The position numbers and the translations under genes were made by a program. Positions 51,837 through 60,522 of a stretch of 64,000 nt of DNA are shown here, one piece after another. Every line of letters starts with the position of its first letter. Within the stretch, counting starts at the first letter, position 1. Source of the DNA: Aliigemmobacter aestuarii. GTDB lineage: Bacteria; Pseudomonadota; Alphaproteobacteria; Rhodobacterales; Rhodobacteraceae. Below the pieces are notes generated by a model. It saw only the letters and a list, made by a program, of their open reading frames with translations. It was not told the DNA's origin and searched no databases. The stretch covers positions 806,001 through 870,000 of the forward strand of contig NZ_SSND01000001.1 in assembly GCF_004799285.1 (NCBI RefSeq), read 5' to 3'.

Positions 51837-52049
51837 ATGCCCAGACGATTTCGCCTGACCCGCCGCTTCCCGGTCGCCATGACGGAGGACGGATACCGGC
51901 GCCTGAAGAAATTCGCCGCCGAGGCGGGCCTGGACGAAGGCGAGGCACTGTCCTTCCTGTTCGAGAACTGGTCGAGCGTGATCCATCACGACAACCTCAC
52001 CCACCGGCTGCGACTGTTCAACAGCGAGCTCGAGGACAGGAAGCGCTGA
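51837..52049 (+). CDS. Small protein of unknown function in the beta-oxidation unit
   Basis: This 70-residue protein is preceded by GGAG at suitable spacing. It reads MPRRFRLTRRFPVAMTEDGY and continues RLKKFAAEAGLDEGEALSFLFENW. The start is basic, followed by an amphipathic helix, a turn and a second helix, which would fit a ribbon-helix-helix-like DNA-binding fold. It has no membrane segment. It lies between the acyl-CoA dehydrogenase and GST genes. I do not recognise it by name. Confidence 0.65.
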   Translation: MPRRFRLTRRFPVAMTEDGYRRLKKFAAEAGLDEGEALSFLFENWSSVIHHDNLTHRLRLFNSELEDRKR

Positions 52050-52082
52050 GCATGGCGGAGGCTGCGGACGCCTTCGGCGGGA

Positions 52083-52258
52083 GGGTATTTACGTCAGGTT
52101 GAAGACGTATCCACCCCGCCCCGCCTTACGCCTTGGCTATGCGACTTATCGGGACGGGGCTTCAACCTGAGCGGTCATCGGCTCCCCAGCCTGTACCGCA
52201 ACCGCGACAAGATCAGAGGAAGGTTAACAATTCCTTCTTCAACCTGATGAAAATACCC
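52083..52258. repeat. MITE-like element B with ~22-bp inverted termini
   Basis: GGGTATTTACGTCAGGTTGA (left, 52083-52104) and the reverse complement of 52237-52258 agree at 20 of 22 positions. The interior contains GGTCATCGGC, GCCTGTACCGCA and GAAGGTTAAC (52173-52228), the same blocks as in element A at nearly identical spacing. An extra CTTCAACCTGA copy lies at about 52160. The terminal sequence type differs from A, but the core is shared. Confidence 0.6.
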
Positions 52259-52292
52259 CGCGGGGGGTGCGGGGGGCGCGTAAGCCCCCCGC
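52237..52292 (+). repeat. Dispersed hairpin repeat, copy E8
   Basis: CTTCAACCTGATGAAAATAC plus a C/G run is followed by a perfect 9-bp hairpin GCGGGGGGC-GCGTAA-GCCCCCCGC (52269-52292). It lies 30 bp before the GST gene. Its inverted partner (52083-52104) lacks the hairpin. Confidence 0.75.
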
Positions 52293-52321
52293 TGCCGCCG
52301 GGGGCCGGGAGGACCGCAAGA

Positions 52322-52957
52322 ATGACGATGCAGCTTCATTGCTTTGGCGAAAGCGGCAATGCCTACAAGGTGGCGCTCGCGCTTGAGTTGACGGGCACCG
52401 ACTGGCGCCCCGTGTTCGTCGATTTCTTCAACGGGGGCACCCGCACGCCGGAATTCCGCGCCCTGAACGAGATGGGCGAGGTACCGGTGCTGGTGGATGG
52501 CGACACGGTGCTGACGCAGTCGGGCGTGATCCTGGACTATCTCAGCTCGAAGACCGGGAAGCTGGGCGGGCGGTCGGCGGCCGAGCGGCGCGAGGTGCTG
52601 CGCTGGCTTTTCTGGGACAATCACAAGCTGTCGACGCAGGCCGGAACGGTCCGTTTCCTTGCGAATTTCCTGCCCGAGGCCAAGCGACCCGAAGGGGTGA
52701 TCCCCTTCCTGCAGGGGCGGTTGAAGGCGTCCTACACGATTCTGGACGCGCATCTGGCGGGGCGCGACTGGATCGTGGGCGACGGGCCGACCATCGCCGA
52801 CCTGTCCTGTTGCGGATACCTCTATTACCCCGAGCCTTTCGGATTTGACCGCGCCGACTGGCCGCATATCGACCGCTGGCTGGATCGCATCGCGGCCCTG
52901 CCCGGCTGGAAACACCCCTATGAACTGATGCCCGGCAACCCTTCGGACCGGGCCTGA
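52322..52957 (+). CDS. Glutathione S-transferase family protein
   Basis: This 211-residue GST has an N-terminal thioredoxin-fold domain (LHCFGESGNAYKVALALEL; MGEVPVLVDGDTVLTQSGVILDYL, the glutathione-binding cis-Pro and Ser segment near residue 53) and a C-terminal helical domain. Most such alphaproteobacterial GSTs have unknown substrates. It starts 30 bp after repeat E8 and 11 bp before the thiolase gene, so it is probably in the same unit as the beta-oxidation genes. Confidence 0.88.
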   Translation: MTMQLHCFGESGNAYKVALALELTGTDWRPVFVDFFNGGTRTPEFRALNEMGEVPVLVDGDTVLTQSGVILDYLSSKTGKLGGRSAAERREVLRWLFWDNHKLSTQAGTVRFLANFLPEAKRPEGVIPFLQGRLKASYTILDAHLAGRDWIVGDGPTIADLSCCGYLYYPEPFGFDRADWPHIDRWLDRIAALPGWKHPYELMPGNPSDRA

Positions 52958-52968
52958 GGAGGACAACC

Positions 52969-54180
52969 ATGACAGAGGCCTATATCTATGATGCGATCCG
53001 CAGCCCGCGCGGCAAGGGCCGGGCGGATGGATCGCTGCACGAAGTGACCTCGGTTTCGCTTTCGGCGCAGATGTTGAACGCGATGGCCGCACGCAACGGG
53101 CTTGCGGGCCATGTGGTCGAGGATGTGATCTGGGGCAATGTCACGCAGGTGGGCGAACAAGGCGGATGCCTCGCGCGCTCTTCCGTCCTGATGTCCGATC
53201 TGGACGAGCGCATCCCCGGCCTGTCGATCAACCGTTTCTGCGCCAGCGGGATGGAGGCGGTGAACCTTGCCGCCAATCAGGTCAAGGGTGGCGCGGGCGC
53301 GGCCTATATCGCGGGCGGGGTCGAGATGATGAGCCGCGTGCCCATGGGGTCGGACGGGGCGGCGATTGCCGTTGACCCGCGGCTGGCGATGAAGACCTAT
53401 TTCGTTCCGCAAGGCATTTCCGCCGATCTGATCGCCACGGAATACGGCTTTAGCCGTCAGGATGCCGACGCGCTGGCCGTGGAAAGCCAGCGCCGCGCCG
53501 CCGCTGCCTGGGCCGACAACCGCTTTGCCCGCTCCATCGTGCCGGTCCGCGACATGAACGGGCTGACGATCCTTGATCGGGACGAATTCATCCGCCCCGA
53601 CACCACGATGGAGGGTCTCGCGGCGCTGAAGGCCAGCTTCAAGGACATGGGCGAGGTGATGCCCGGTTTCGACAAGGTCGCCTTGATGAAATACCCGCAT
53701 CTCGAGCGGATCGAGCATATCCACCATGCAGGCAATTCCAGCGGCATCGTCGATGGGGCGGCAGCCGTGCTGATCGGGTCGAAGGAATTCGGCGAGGCGC
53801 ACGGGTTGAAGCCGCGCGCGCGCATCCGCGCCACGGCCAAGATCGGGACCGATCCCACGATCATGCTGACGGGGCCGGTGCCCGTGACGGAAAAGATCCT
53901 GAAGGACAGCGGCATGGCGATTTCGGACATCGACCTGTTCGAAGTGAACGAGGCGTTTGCCTCGGTCGTCTTGCGCTTCATGCAGGCCTTTGACGTGGAC
54001 GCCGCGAAGGTGAACGTGAACGGCGGCTCCATCGCCATGGGCCATCCGCTTGGCGCGACCGGCGCCATCATCATCGGCACGCTGCTGGACGAGCTGGAGC
54101 GCACGGGCAAGGGCACTGGCCTTGCCACGCTGTGCATCGCCTCCGGCATGGGTGCTGCCACCATCATCGAACGCGTCTGA
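52969..54180 (+). CDS. fadA: Acetyl-CoA C-acyltransferase (thiolase)
   Basis: This 403-residue thiolase cleaves 3-ketoacyl-CoA with CoA in the last step of beta-oxidation. NRFCASGMEAVN near residue 91 contains the nucleophilic cysteine, NVNGGSIAMGHPLGATGA near 352 the active-site histidine, and LCIASGMGAATIIER at the end the second cysteine. Adjacency to fadB (22 bp) supports an oxidation role. The trifunctional subunit order is A then B. Confidence 0.93.
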   Translation: MTEAYIYDAIRSPRGKGRADGSLHEVTSVSLSAQMLNAMAARNGLAGHVVEDVIWGNVTQVGEQGGCLARSSVLMSDLDERIPGLSINRFCASGMEAVNLAANQVKGGAGAAYIAGGVEMMSRVPMGSDGAAIAVDPRLAMKTYFVPQGISADLIATEYGFSRQDADALAVESQRRAAAAWADNRFARSIVPVRDMNGLTILDRDEFIRPDTTMEGLAALKASFKDMGEVMPGFDKVALMKYPHLERIEHIHHAGNSSGIVDGAAAVLIGSKEFGEAHGLKPRARIRATAKIGTDPTIMLTGPVPVTEKILKDSGMAISDIDLFEVNEAFASVVLRFMQAFDVDAAKVNVNGGSIAMGHPLGATGAIIIGTLLDELERTGKGTGLATLCIASGMGAATIIERV

Positions 54181-54202
54181 GACGGGCGGGAGGACACAGA
54201 AA

Positions 54203-56395
54203 ATGACCGCAGATTTTACCTATGCCGTGGACGCCGATGGCGTGGCCACCATCACCTGGGACGTCGCCCGGAAGTCGATGAACGTGATGAGCCTCGAGGG
54301 CTTTGCCCTTCTGGACAGCATGATCGACCGGGCCCTGGCCGATCAGGACGTCAGGGGCGTGATCATCACCAGCGGCAAGAAGGATTTTGCCGGGGGCATG
54401 GACCTGAACGTGATCGCCCAGATGCGGGCGGGCGGCGCGCAGGCCATCTTTGACGGTGTGATGCAGATGCACGGCGTGTTGCGCAAGATCGAACGCGCGG
54501 GGATGGAACCGAATACGCTCAAAGGCGCCAAGCCCATCGTCGCGGCCCTGCCCGGCACGGCGTTGGGGATCGGGCTGGAACTGCCGCTCTCTTGCCACCG
54601 GATCATCGCGGCCGACAATCCGAAGGCCAAGATCGGCCTGCCGGAAATCATGGTCGGCATCTTCCCCGGCGCGGGCGGCACGACGCGGCTTGTGCGCAAG
54701 ATGGGCGCGATGATGGCGGCGCCCTTCCTGCTGGAAGGCAAGCTTTCGGACCCGAAAGCCGCCAAGGGCGCGGGGATCATCGACGAGGTCGTGGCGCCCG
54801 AAGACCTTCTGGCGCGGGCAAAGGAATGGGTGCTGGCCGCCAAAGAGGCCGATCTGGTGAAACCCTGGGATGCCAAGGGCTACAAGATGCCGGGCGGGGC
54901 GCCCTATCATCCGGCGGGGTTCCAGACCTTTGTCGGGGCATCCGCCATGGTCCACGGCAAGACGATGGGCGTTTACCCGGCCGCAAAGGCGCTGCTGGCG
55001 GCCGTTTATGAAGGCGCGCTGGTGCCCTTCGACGCGGCGCTCCGGATCGAGGCGCGGCATTTCACGTCCGTTCTGATGAACCCGTCCTCGGCGGCGATGA
55101 TCCGCAGCCTGTTCATCAACAAGGAGGCGCTGGAAAAAGGCGCGGTACGCCCCGCCGTGGCCGATCAGGCGGTGCGCAAGCTGGGCGTGCTGGGTGCGGG
55201 CATGATGGGGGCTGGCATCGCCTATGTCAGCGCCAATGCCGGGATCGAGGTGGTGCTGATCGACGCCGCACAAGAGGCGGCCGACCGGGGCAAATCCTAT
55301 TCCGAGGGCATCCTCGACAAGGGGATGAAGCGCGGCAAGGTCACCGCCGAGAAGAAGGCCGAGGTTCTGGGCCGGATCACCGCCACCACCGATTACGCGG
55401 CGCTGGCGGGCTGCGACCTGATCGTGGAGGCGGTGTTCGAGGATCCGAAGGTCAAGGCCGATGTCACCGCGAAGGCCGAGGCGGTGATCCCGCAGGACGC
55501 GATCTTTGCCACCAACACCTCGACCCTGCCGATTTCCGATCTGGCCCGCGCCAGCGCGCGCCCCAAACAGTTCATCGGGATTCACTTCTTCAGCCCGGTC
55601 GACAAGATGATGCTGGTGGAAATCATCAAGGGCCGCCAGACCGGCGATGTCGCCGTGGCCAAGGCGCTGGATTTCGTGCGCCAGATCCGCAAGACGCCGA
55701 TCGTGGTGAACGACGCGCGCTTCTTCTATGCCAATCGTTGCATCATCCCCTACATCAACGAAGGCATCCGCATGGTGGCCGAAGGGGTGGAACCGGCGTT
55801 GGTGGAAAACGCGGCCAAACTGGTGGGCTTGCCCTTGGGGCCGCTGCAACTGGTCGATGAAACCTCGATCGACCTGGGCGTGAAGATCGCCAAGGCCACG
55901 CGGGTGGCCATGGGCGATGCCTATCCGGATGCTGCCGTCGATGCCGTGCTGTTCTGGATGGCCGACGAAGGCCGACTGGGCAAGAAGGCCAATGCCGGTT
56001 TCTATGCCTATGACGCGGCGGGCAAGCGGCTGGGTCTGTGGGACGGGCTTGCGGGCAAGTTCCCCGTGGCCGAAGACCAACCGACCCTGACAGAGGTTCA
56101 GCACCGCCTGTTGATGGCGCAGGTGCTGGAGGCCGTCCGCGCCCTCGAGGAAGGCGTGCTGACCGACATCCGCGAAGGCGATGTGGGCGCGATCCTTGGC
56201 TGGGGCTTTGCACCCTGGTCTGGCGGGCCGTTCTCGTGGCTTGATATCCTGGGCGCAGCCCGCGCGGTGGAGATCTGCGAAGGTCTGGAAGCGGCACACG
56301 GCGCGCGGTTCCGTGCCCCCGCGCTTCTGCGCGAAATGGCCGGGAAGGGCGAAACCTTCTATGGCCGCTTCGCGCCGGAAAAACGCGCGGCCTGA
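54203..56395 (+). CDS. fadB: 3-hydroxyacyl-CoA dehydrogenase/enoyl-CoA hydratase (FadB/FadJ type)
   Basis: This 730-residue multienzyme has an N-terminal crotonase domain (GKKDFAGGMDLNVIAQM near residue 55; ALPGTALGIGLELPLSC near 115) and a C-terminal NAD dehydrogenase (GVLGAGMMGAGIAYVSANAG near 328; HFFSPVDKMMLVEI near 461). It hydrates and oxidises enoyl-CoA in beta-oxidation. The start at 54203 follows GGGAGGACAC. The 3' end overlaps the convergent Hint-domain gene by 37 bp. Confidence 0.95.
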   Translation: MTADFTYAVDADGVATITWDVARKSMNVMSLEGFALLDSMIDRALADQDVRGVIITSGKKDFAGGMDLNVIAQMRAGGAQAIFDGVMQMHGVLRKIERAGMEPNTLKGAKPIVAALPGTALGIGLELPLSCHRIIAADNPKAKIGLPEIMVGIFPGAGGTTRLVRKMGAMMAAPFLLEGKLSDPKAAKGAGIIDEVVAPEDLLARAKEWVLAAKEADLVKPWDAKGYKMPGGAPYHPAGFQTFVGASAMVHGKTMGVYPAAKALLAAVYEGALVPFDAALRIEARHFTSVLMNPSSAAMIRSLFINKEALEKGAVRPAVADQAVRKLGVLGAGMMGAGIAYVSANAGIEVVLIDAAQEAADRGKSYSEGILDKGMKRGKVTAEKKAEVLGRITATTDYAALAGCDLIVEAVFEDPKVKADVTAKAEAVIPQDAIFATNTSTLPISDLARASARPKQFIGIHFFSPVDKMMLVEIIKGRQTGDVAVAKALDFVRQIRKTPIVVNDARFFYANRCIIPYINEGIRMVAEGVEPALVENAAKLVGLPLGPLQLVDETSIDLGVKIAKATRVAMGDAYPDAAVDAVLFWMADEGRLGKKANAGFYAYDAAGKRLGLWDGLAGKFPVAEDQPTLTEVQHRLLMAQVLEAVRALEEGVLTDIREGDVGAILGWGFAPWSGGPFSWLDILGAARAVEICEGLEAAHGARFRAPALLREMAGKGETFYGRFAPEKRAA

Positions 56396-57141
56396 CCCGC
56401 ACCTGCATCGTCCTGCGGCAGGGGCCGCAGGGCGGTGCCAAGGTCTTCGGCCATGAGGCAGGCGACCAGAGCACGCGCCTCTGACAGGGGAAGGGTCGGA
56501 TAGGGCGTGCGATCCGCCCCGCCTTCGGGATCGTGGGCCGTGGCCAGATCGGGCGCGGGCGCCGCGATCAGCGCCCCGCGTCCGGCATAGACGACCTGAT
56601 CGCGCGGAAACCCCAGCCGCCAGACCGAAAGGCCCGGCTCGGGCCGCGCAAGGCCGATGCCGCGATAGCCTTCCAGCGCCGCAGCAGGGACCAGCGCGAA
56701 AGGTTCGCCATGCGCCTCTTCGGCGGCATCGCATTCGATCAGCACATGCTGTTCCGGCAGAAGGCGCAGCGCGCTGCGGTTGCCAAGCGCGGCCACCGGC
56801 ACGTCAAGCGGCCAGTGCGCGCGCAGGGCGATGGCGGCAGGCAGGCCGGGCAAGGGTTGCGACCACAGTTCGAACAGCGGCACCGGCCCGTCATCGAAGG
56901 TCAGCACCAGATCGCCCGGAGACAGCTCTTCAACCGGAACCCAGCCGCGCGGCGTGGCTATGGGTGTGCCCGAAAGGACGCCTTCGGCCACCGCCGGGAC
57001 GTCCTCATGCCCTAACCTTTTCCACGACCCGACGCCCAAACGCGCCCCCGTACACACCGCAAACCCACATCCCGCCAGTCTGGAACCGCCGGGCACCCGC
57101 CCCCGGCTTGCGGGGAAATCGCGGCGAAAAGCGGGGCGCAA
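56359..57141 (-). CDS. Hint-domain (hedgehog/intein-type) protein
   Basis: This 260-residue frame contains a Hint fold from about residue 52: EGVLSGTPIATPRGW, then PVEELSPGDLVLTFDDG, then LLPEQHVLIECDAAEEAHG near 130 (TxxH-like region). These are typical of the short Hint proteins of Rhodobacterales. The residue at the splice-type nucleophile position appears to be Ser (VLSGT) rather than Cys. Whether self-processing occurs is unknown. The first ~45 residues are not conserved-looking and the start is uncertain. It overlaps fadB by 37 bp, convergently. Confidence 0.7.
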   Translation of the reverse strand: MRPAFRRDFPASRGRVPGGSRLAGCGFAVCTGARLGVGSWKRLGHEDVPAVAEGVLSGTPIATPRGWVPVEELSPGDLVLTFDDGPVPLFELWSQPLPGLPAAIALRAHWPLDVPVAALGNRSALRLLPEQHVLIECDAAEEAHGEPFALVPAAALEGYRGIGLARPEPGLSVWRLGFPRDQVVYAGRGALIAAPAPDLATAHDPEGGADRTPYPTLPLSEARALVACLMAEDLGTALRPLPQDDAGAGQAARFSGAKRP

Positions 57142-57182
57142 CTGGGGCCTGAAACGGGCAAACGCGCAGGAAATCCGTGCTA

Positions 57183-57854
57183 TCAGCCGTGCGGACGCGG
57201 CCCATCGTCAAAGCGATACCCGAAGCGTTCGATATCCTCGGCGCACAAATCGGCCAGAAGTGCTGCGTCCGCATCGCTGTAGAGAGGCCGCCAGTCCGGG
57301 GCGCGGGCGCTTTCGTTCATCCGTGGCAGCGCCGGCAGGCGAAACCCCAGATGGGCCTCGAACGGGGCGATATCGGCGGCAAGATGTTCAAGCCGGACAT
57401 AGAGCGAGGCGCGTTCGGCGCCCGTCCTGTCGCGCATATAGGCTGCGGCCGGCCAGAGGCGGAAGCCGGTCTGCGTCTGCGGGTGGTTCAGGAAACCGCT
57501 GAAATCATGGGACTTCGCAAGGCCGACGGCAGGATGGGCAAAGGATTGCGCGCGCAGCCAGTGGTAATAGCTGACCGCGCGATCCCATGGGTTGCGGACC
57601 AGCGCGAGCGTGAAGAAGGTGGCGATCTCGTCTTCGGTGACAAGCCCCGCGATGTCGGCGAGGGTGGAATGCTTCCACAGCCGGCCAGCGGTCTTCACCC
57701 CCTTCAGGCGGCCGCGCCGCGCCCGCGCCTTGGGCGTGTCGCCGATCAGGATGTCATCCTTCATCGCGCGTCCTTCCAGTGCGAGGCTCAGCGCCGTGCC
57801 CCCGGTCTTGGGGATATGAACGAAGATGAACCGCCGCCCGCGCGAGATGATCAT
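57183..57854 (-). CDS. Sulfotransferase family 2 protein
   Basis: This 223-residue protein has the PAPS-binding 5'-PSB loop FVHIPKTGGTALSLAL near residue 12 and the 3'-phosphate segment VRNPWDRAVSYYHWL near 87. It would transfer sulfate from PAPS to a sugar or other acceptor, as in capsular or exopolysaccharide modification. The acceptor is unknown. It lies 15 bp upstream of the 2-hydroxyacid dehydrogenase stop, on the same strand. Confidence 0.85.
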   Translation of the reverse strand: MIISRGRRFIFVHIPKTGGTALSLALEGRAMKDDILIGDTPKARARRGRLKGVKTAGRLWKHSTLADIAGLVTEDEIATFFTLALVRNPWDRAVSYYHWLRAQSFAHPAVGLAKSHDFSGFLNHPQTQTGFRLWPAAAYMRDRTGAERASLYVRLEHLAADIAPFEAHLGFRLPALPRMNESARAPDWRPLYSDADAALLADLCAEDIERFGYRFDDGPRPHG

Positions 57855-57869
57855 CGGCGCCTGCCCGCC

Positions 57870-58838
57870 TCAGCCCGCAGGGGGCGGCGTGACCAGATTG
57901 GGCGGCGTCCGCCCCGCCGCCCATGCGGTCAGGTTGTCGACCGCCATCAGGCCCATGGCCGTCCGCACCTCAAGCGCCGCCGTCCCCAGATGGGGCAAGA
58001 GCGTCACGTTCTCCATGTGCAGAAGCGCCGGCGTGACGCGCGGCTCGAATTCATAGACATCCAGCCCCGCCCCGGCGATCTGCCCCTTCTGCAAGGCCTT
58101 AACCAGCGCGGCCTCGTCCACCACGTCGCCGCGTGCGATGTTGACGAAGATCGCGTGCGGCCGCATGTGCGCAAGGGCCTCGGCGTCGATCAGGTGGCGC
58201 GTCGCGGGCCCGCCGGGCACCGCCACGACGACCACATCGGCGGCCATTGCCTCGGCCATCGTCACCTGTGTCGCAGGCAGCCCCGGATCGGCCAGCGGCG
58301 ATCGGTTGTGGAACACCACCTCCATCCCGAAGCCGAAATGCGCGCGCCGCGCGATCGCCTGGCCAATCCGCCCCATGCCGATGATACCGATCCGCTTGCC
58401 GGAAACATGCAGGCCCAGCATCTGGGTCGGGTGCCAGCCCTCCCACCGGCCGGACCGCACCAGCCGTTCGCCCTCGCCCGCGCGCCGCGCCGTCATCAGG
58501 ATCAGCATCAGCGCGATATCCGCCGTTGCGTCAGTCACGGCGCCCGGCGTGTTCGACACCATGATGCCCGCGGCATGGGCGGCGGCCGTGTCGATGTGGT
58601 TGTAGCCCACCCCGAAATTCGCCAGAAGCCGCGCGCGCGGGCGCGGGACATCGGCAAAGACCTCGGCCGAAAACAGATCGCCCAGCGTCGGCAGGACCGC
58701 ATCAAAGCTCAGAAGGGCCTCGCGCAGTTCCAGCGCATCAAGGGGCCGCGTATCTTCGCGCAGGGTCACGTCAAACCCCGCGCGGGCCGCGGCGACGACG
58801 GGTTCGGGCAGTGGCCGTGTGATCAGAAGCGTCGGCAT
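57870..58838 (-). CDS. D-2-hydroxyacid dehydrogenase (glyoxylate/hydroxypyruvate reductase type)
   Basis: This 322-residue NAD(P) enzyme has GKRIGIIGMGRIGQAIARRA near residue 148, followed by the catalytic triad region: FVNIARGDVVDE (Arg), AGAGLDVYEFEP (Glu) and LLPHLGTAALEVR (His). It probably reduces glyoxylate or hydroxypyruvate; related enzymes act on other 2-keto acids. It shares one base with the csaA-like gene upstream. Confidence 0.9.
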   Translation of the reverse strand: MPTLLITRPLPEPVVAAARAGFDVTLREDTRPLDALELREALLSFDAVLPTLGDLFSAEVFADVPRPRARLLANFGVGYNHIDTAAAHAAGIMVSNTPGAVTDATADIALMLILMTARRAGEGERLVRSGRWEGWHPTQMLGLHVSGKRIGIIGMGRIGQAIARRAHFGFGMEVVFHNRSPLADPGLPATQVTMAEAMAADVVVVAVPGGPATRHLIDAEALAHMRPHAIFVNIARGDVVDEAALVKALQKGQIAGAGLDVYEFEPRVTPALLHMENVTLLPHLGTAALEVRTAMGLMAVDNLTAWAAGRTPPNLVTPPPAG

Positions 58839-59185
58839 CAGAACATCCTCCCGCCATTGGGTACCGCGTGGCCGGGGCCGATCAGCACCACTTCGCCATC
58901 GGCATCGGGCAGACCAAGCACCAGAACCTCGGAGACGAACTTGCCGATCTGGCGGGGCGGAAAGTTCACCACCCCCAGAACCTGCCGCCCGACCAGTTCG
59001 CCGGGCGTGTAGTGGCGCGTGATCTGGGCCGAGGACCGTTTTTCGCCGATCCCTTCGCCGAAATCGACCCAGAGCTTTATCGCGGGTTTCCGCGCCTCGG
59101 GGTAGGGTTCGGCACGGGTAATCGTGCCCACGCGGATATCGACGCGGGCGAAATCGTCATAGGTGATCTGTCCGCCGCCGGTCAT
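58838..59185 (-). CDS. csaA: tRNA-binding OB-fold protein, CsaA-like
   Basis: This 115-residue protein consists of one tRNA_bind OB fold: YDDFARVDIRVGTITRAEPY at the start and YTPGELVGRQVLGVVNFPPRQIG near residue 61, followed by EVLVLGLPDADGEVVL. CsaA homologues bind tRNA and may act as chaperones for secreted proteins. It overlaps the proC stop by 4 bp and the hydroxyacid dehydrogenase start by one base, so the three genes are one unit. Confidence 0.88.
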   Translation of the reverse strand: MTGGGQITYDDFARVDIRVGTITRAEPYPEARKPAIKLWVDFGEGIGEKRSSAQITRHYTPGELVGRQVLGVVNFPPRQIGKFVSEVLVLGLPDADGEVVLIGPGHAVPNGGRMF

Positions 59186-59991
59186 TTGCCAAGCTCCCGC
59201 CCACGGTCCGCCGCGGCCTTGACCGCCCGGCGCAAAAGCGGGGGAAAGCCGCTGTCGGGGTCCATCAGCACGGCAAGGGCCGCTGCCGTCGTGCCACCGG
59301 GCGAGGTGACGTTGATGCGCAGCTGCGCCGCGCTTTCGGGCGCCAGACGGGCCAGTTCCCCTGCCCCCGTCACGGTCGCGCGCGCCAGCCGCATCGCAAG
59401 GTCGGCTGGCAGGCCCTCGGACTCGCCCGCGGCGGCCAGCGCCTCGATCAGGTGAAAGACATAGGCCGGGCCCGAGCCGGAAACGGCTGTTACCGCATCC
59501 ATCTGACCCTCGTGATCCAGCCGGACGACCTGCCCCACCGCCGACAGAAGCGCCTCGGCCAGATCCAGATCGGCCGGGCTGGCATGGGCGTTTCCGATGA
59601 TCGCGGTGATCCCGCGCCCGACCGCCGCCGGGGTGTTTGGCATCGCCCGGACCAGCCGGATCCCCGCGCCAAGCGCCGCCTCGTAGGTGGCGATCGTGGT
59701 GCCCGCCGCAACCGTCAGGTAAAGCGGCCCCGCCCCAAGCGCCTGAAGCGAGGTCAGCGCCGCGCCCATCATCTGCGGCTTGACGGCGATCAGGACGATG
59801 GCGGGATCGCGCGGCAGCGCCGCATTCACATGGACGCCGGTGGATTTCACCCAGTCCGAAGGGTTCGGGTCGATCACCCAGACCTTGTCTGACGGCACGC
59901 CCCGGGCAAGCCAGCCCTCAAGCATTGCCGAACCCATCTTGCCGCACCCCAGAAGCACCAGGCCGCGCGTCGTCACATCCTGCAAGGTCAT
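59182..59991 (-). CDS. proC: Pyrroline-5-carboxylate reductase
   Basis: This 269-residue enzyme makes proline from pyrroline-5-carboxylate with NAD(P)H. It opens GLVLLGCGKMGSAMLEGWL, the dinucleotide-binding motif, and has VRAMPNTPAAVGRGITAI near residue 117 and the substrate-binding helix ending AVSGSGPAYVFHLIEALA near 165. The later segment NVTSPGGTTAAAL near 232 is the ProC signature. A 27-bp gap precedes it after the YbjN gene. Confidence 0.95.
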   Translation of the reverse strand: MTLQDVTTRGLVLLGCGKMGSAMLEGWLARGVPSDKVWVIDPNPSDWVKSTGVHVNAALPRDPAIVLIAVKPQMMGAALTSLQALGAGPLYLTVAAGTTIATYEAALGAGIRLVRAMPNTPAAVGRGITAIIGNAHASPADLDLAEALLSAVGQVVRLDHEGQMDAVTAVSGSGPAYVFHLIEALAAAGESEGLPADLAMRLARATVTGAGELARLAPESAAQLRINVTSPGGTTAAALAVLMDPDSGFPPLLRRAVKAAADRGRELGK

Positions 59992-60018
59992 CCTCTCCCC
60001 CGTTGGTTCGGGGGCAGG

Positions 60019-60522
60019 TTAGGCGCGCCCGTAGGCCTCTGCAATGGCGACCTTCATCGCATCGGATGGCGTGCGTTCACCCCAGGTCGCCAGCTGGAAG
60101 GCCGGATAGAAGCGTTCCGCCGCCATGACCGCGCTTGCGATCAGCCGGTCGATCTGTTCCGGCCCGGCCACCTGGCCGCCCGCAAGGCACAGGCCATAGC
60201 GCCAGACCATCAGCTTCTGTTCGGCCCACCAGGTGAACGCGCCGTTCCAGACCAGGTCGTTGCAGCGGTTCAGCACGTCGAAAAGTTCGGACAGGCGGTG
60301 TTCGGGCGGCTCCATCTCGAAGGTGCAGATCAGGCGCAAGGTTTCATCCTGCGCCGACCAGGCCAGCGTCAGCGAATATGTCCGCCACTGCCCCTCGACC
60401 GCCATGGCGATCTGATCGTCCGTCACCCGGTCGAATTCCCAGTCATGATGTTCGGCAAGGGTCTCGACGATGTCGATCGGATGCATTTCGTCCGTTGACA
60501 GGAAATCTTCAGATAGCGACAT
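60019..60522 (-). CDS. YbjN-domain protein
   Basis: This 167-residue protein belongs to the YbjN family: HPIDIVETLAEHHDWEFDRV near residue 14, then ICTFEMEPPEHRLSELFDVLNRCNDLVWNG near 65. YbjN proteins are small type-III-secretion-chaperone-like folds that influence motility and stress traits in enterobacteria, by an unknown mechanism. It is the first gene of a leftward unit with proC and csaA. A perfect TATAAT lies 12 bp upstream of the start on the same strand but is too close to be a normal promoter. Confidence 0.85.
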   Translation of the reverse strand: MSLSEDFLSTDEMHPIDIVETLAEHHDWEFDRVTDDQIAMAVEGQWRTYSLTLAWSAQDETLRLICTFEMEPPEHRLSELFDVLNRCNDLVWNGAFTWWAEQKLMVWRYGLCLAGGQVAGPEQIDRLIASAVMAAERFYPAFQLATWGERTPSDAMKVAIAEAYGRA

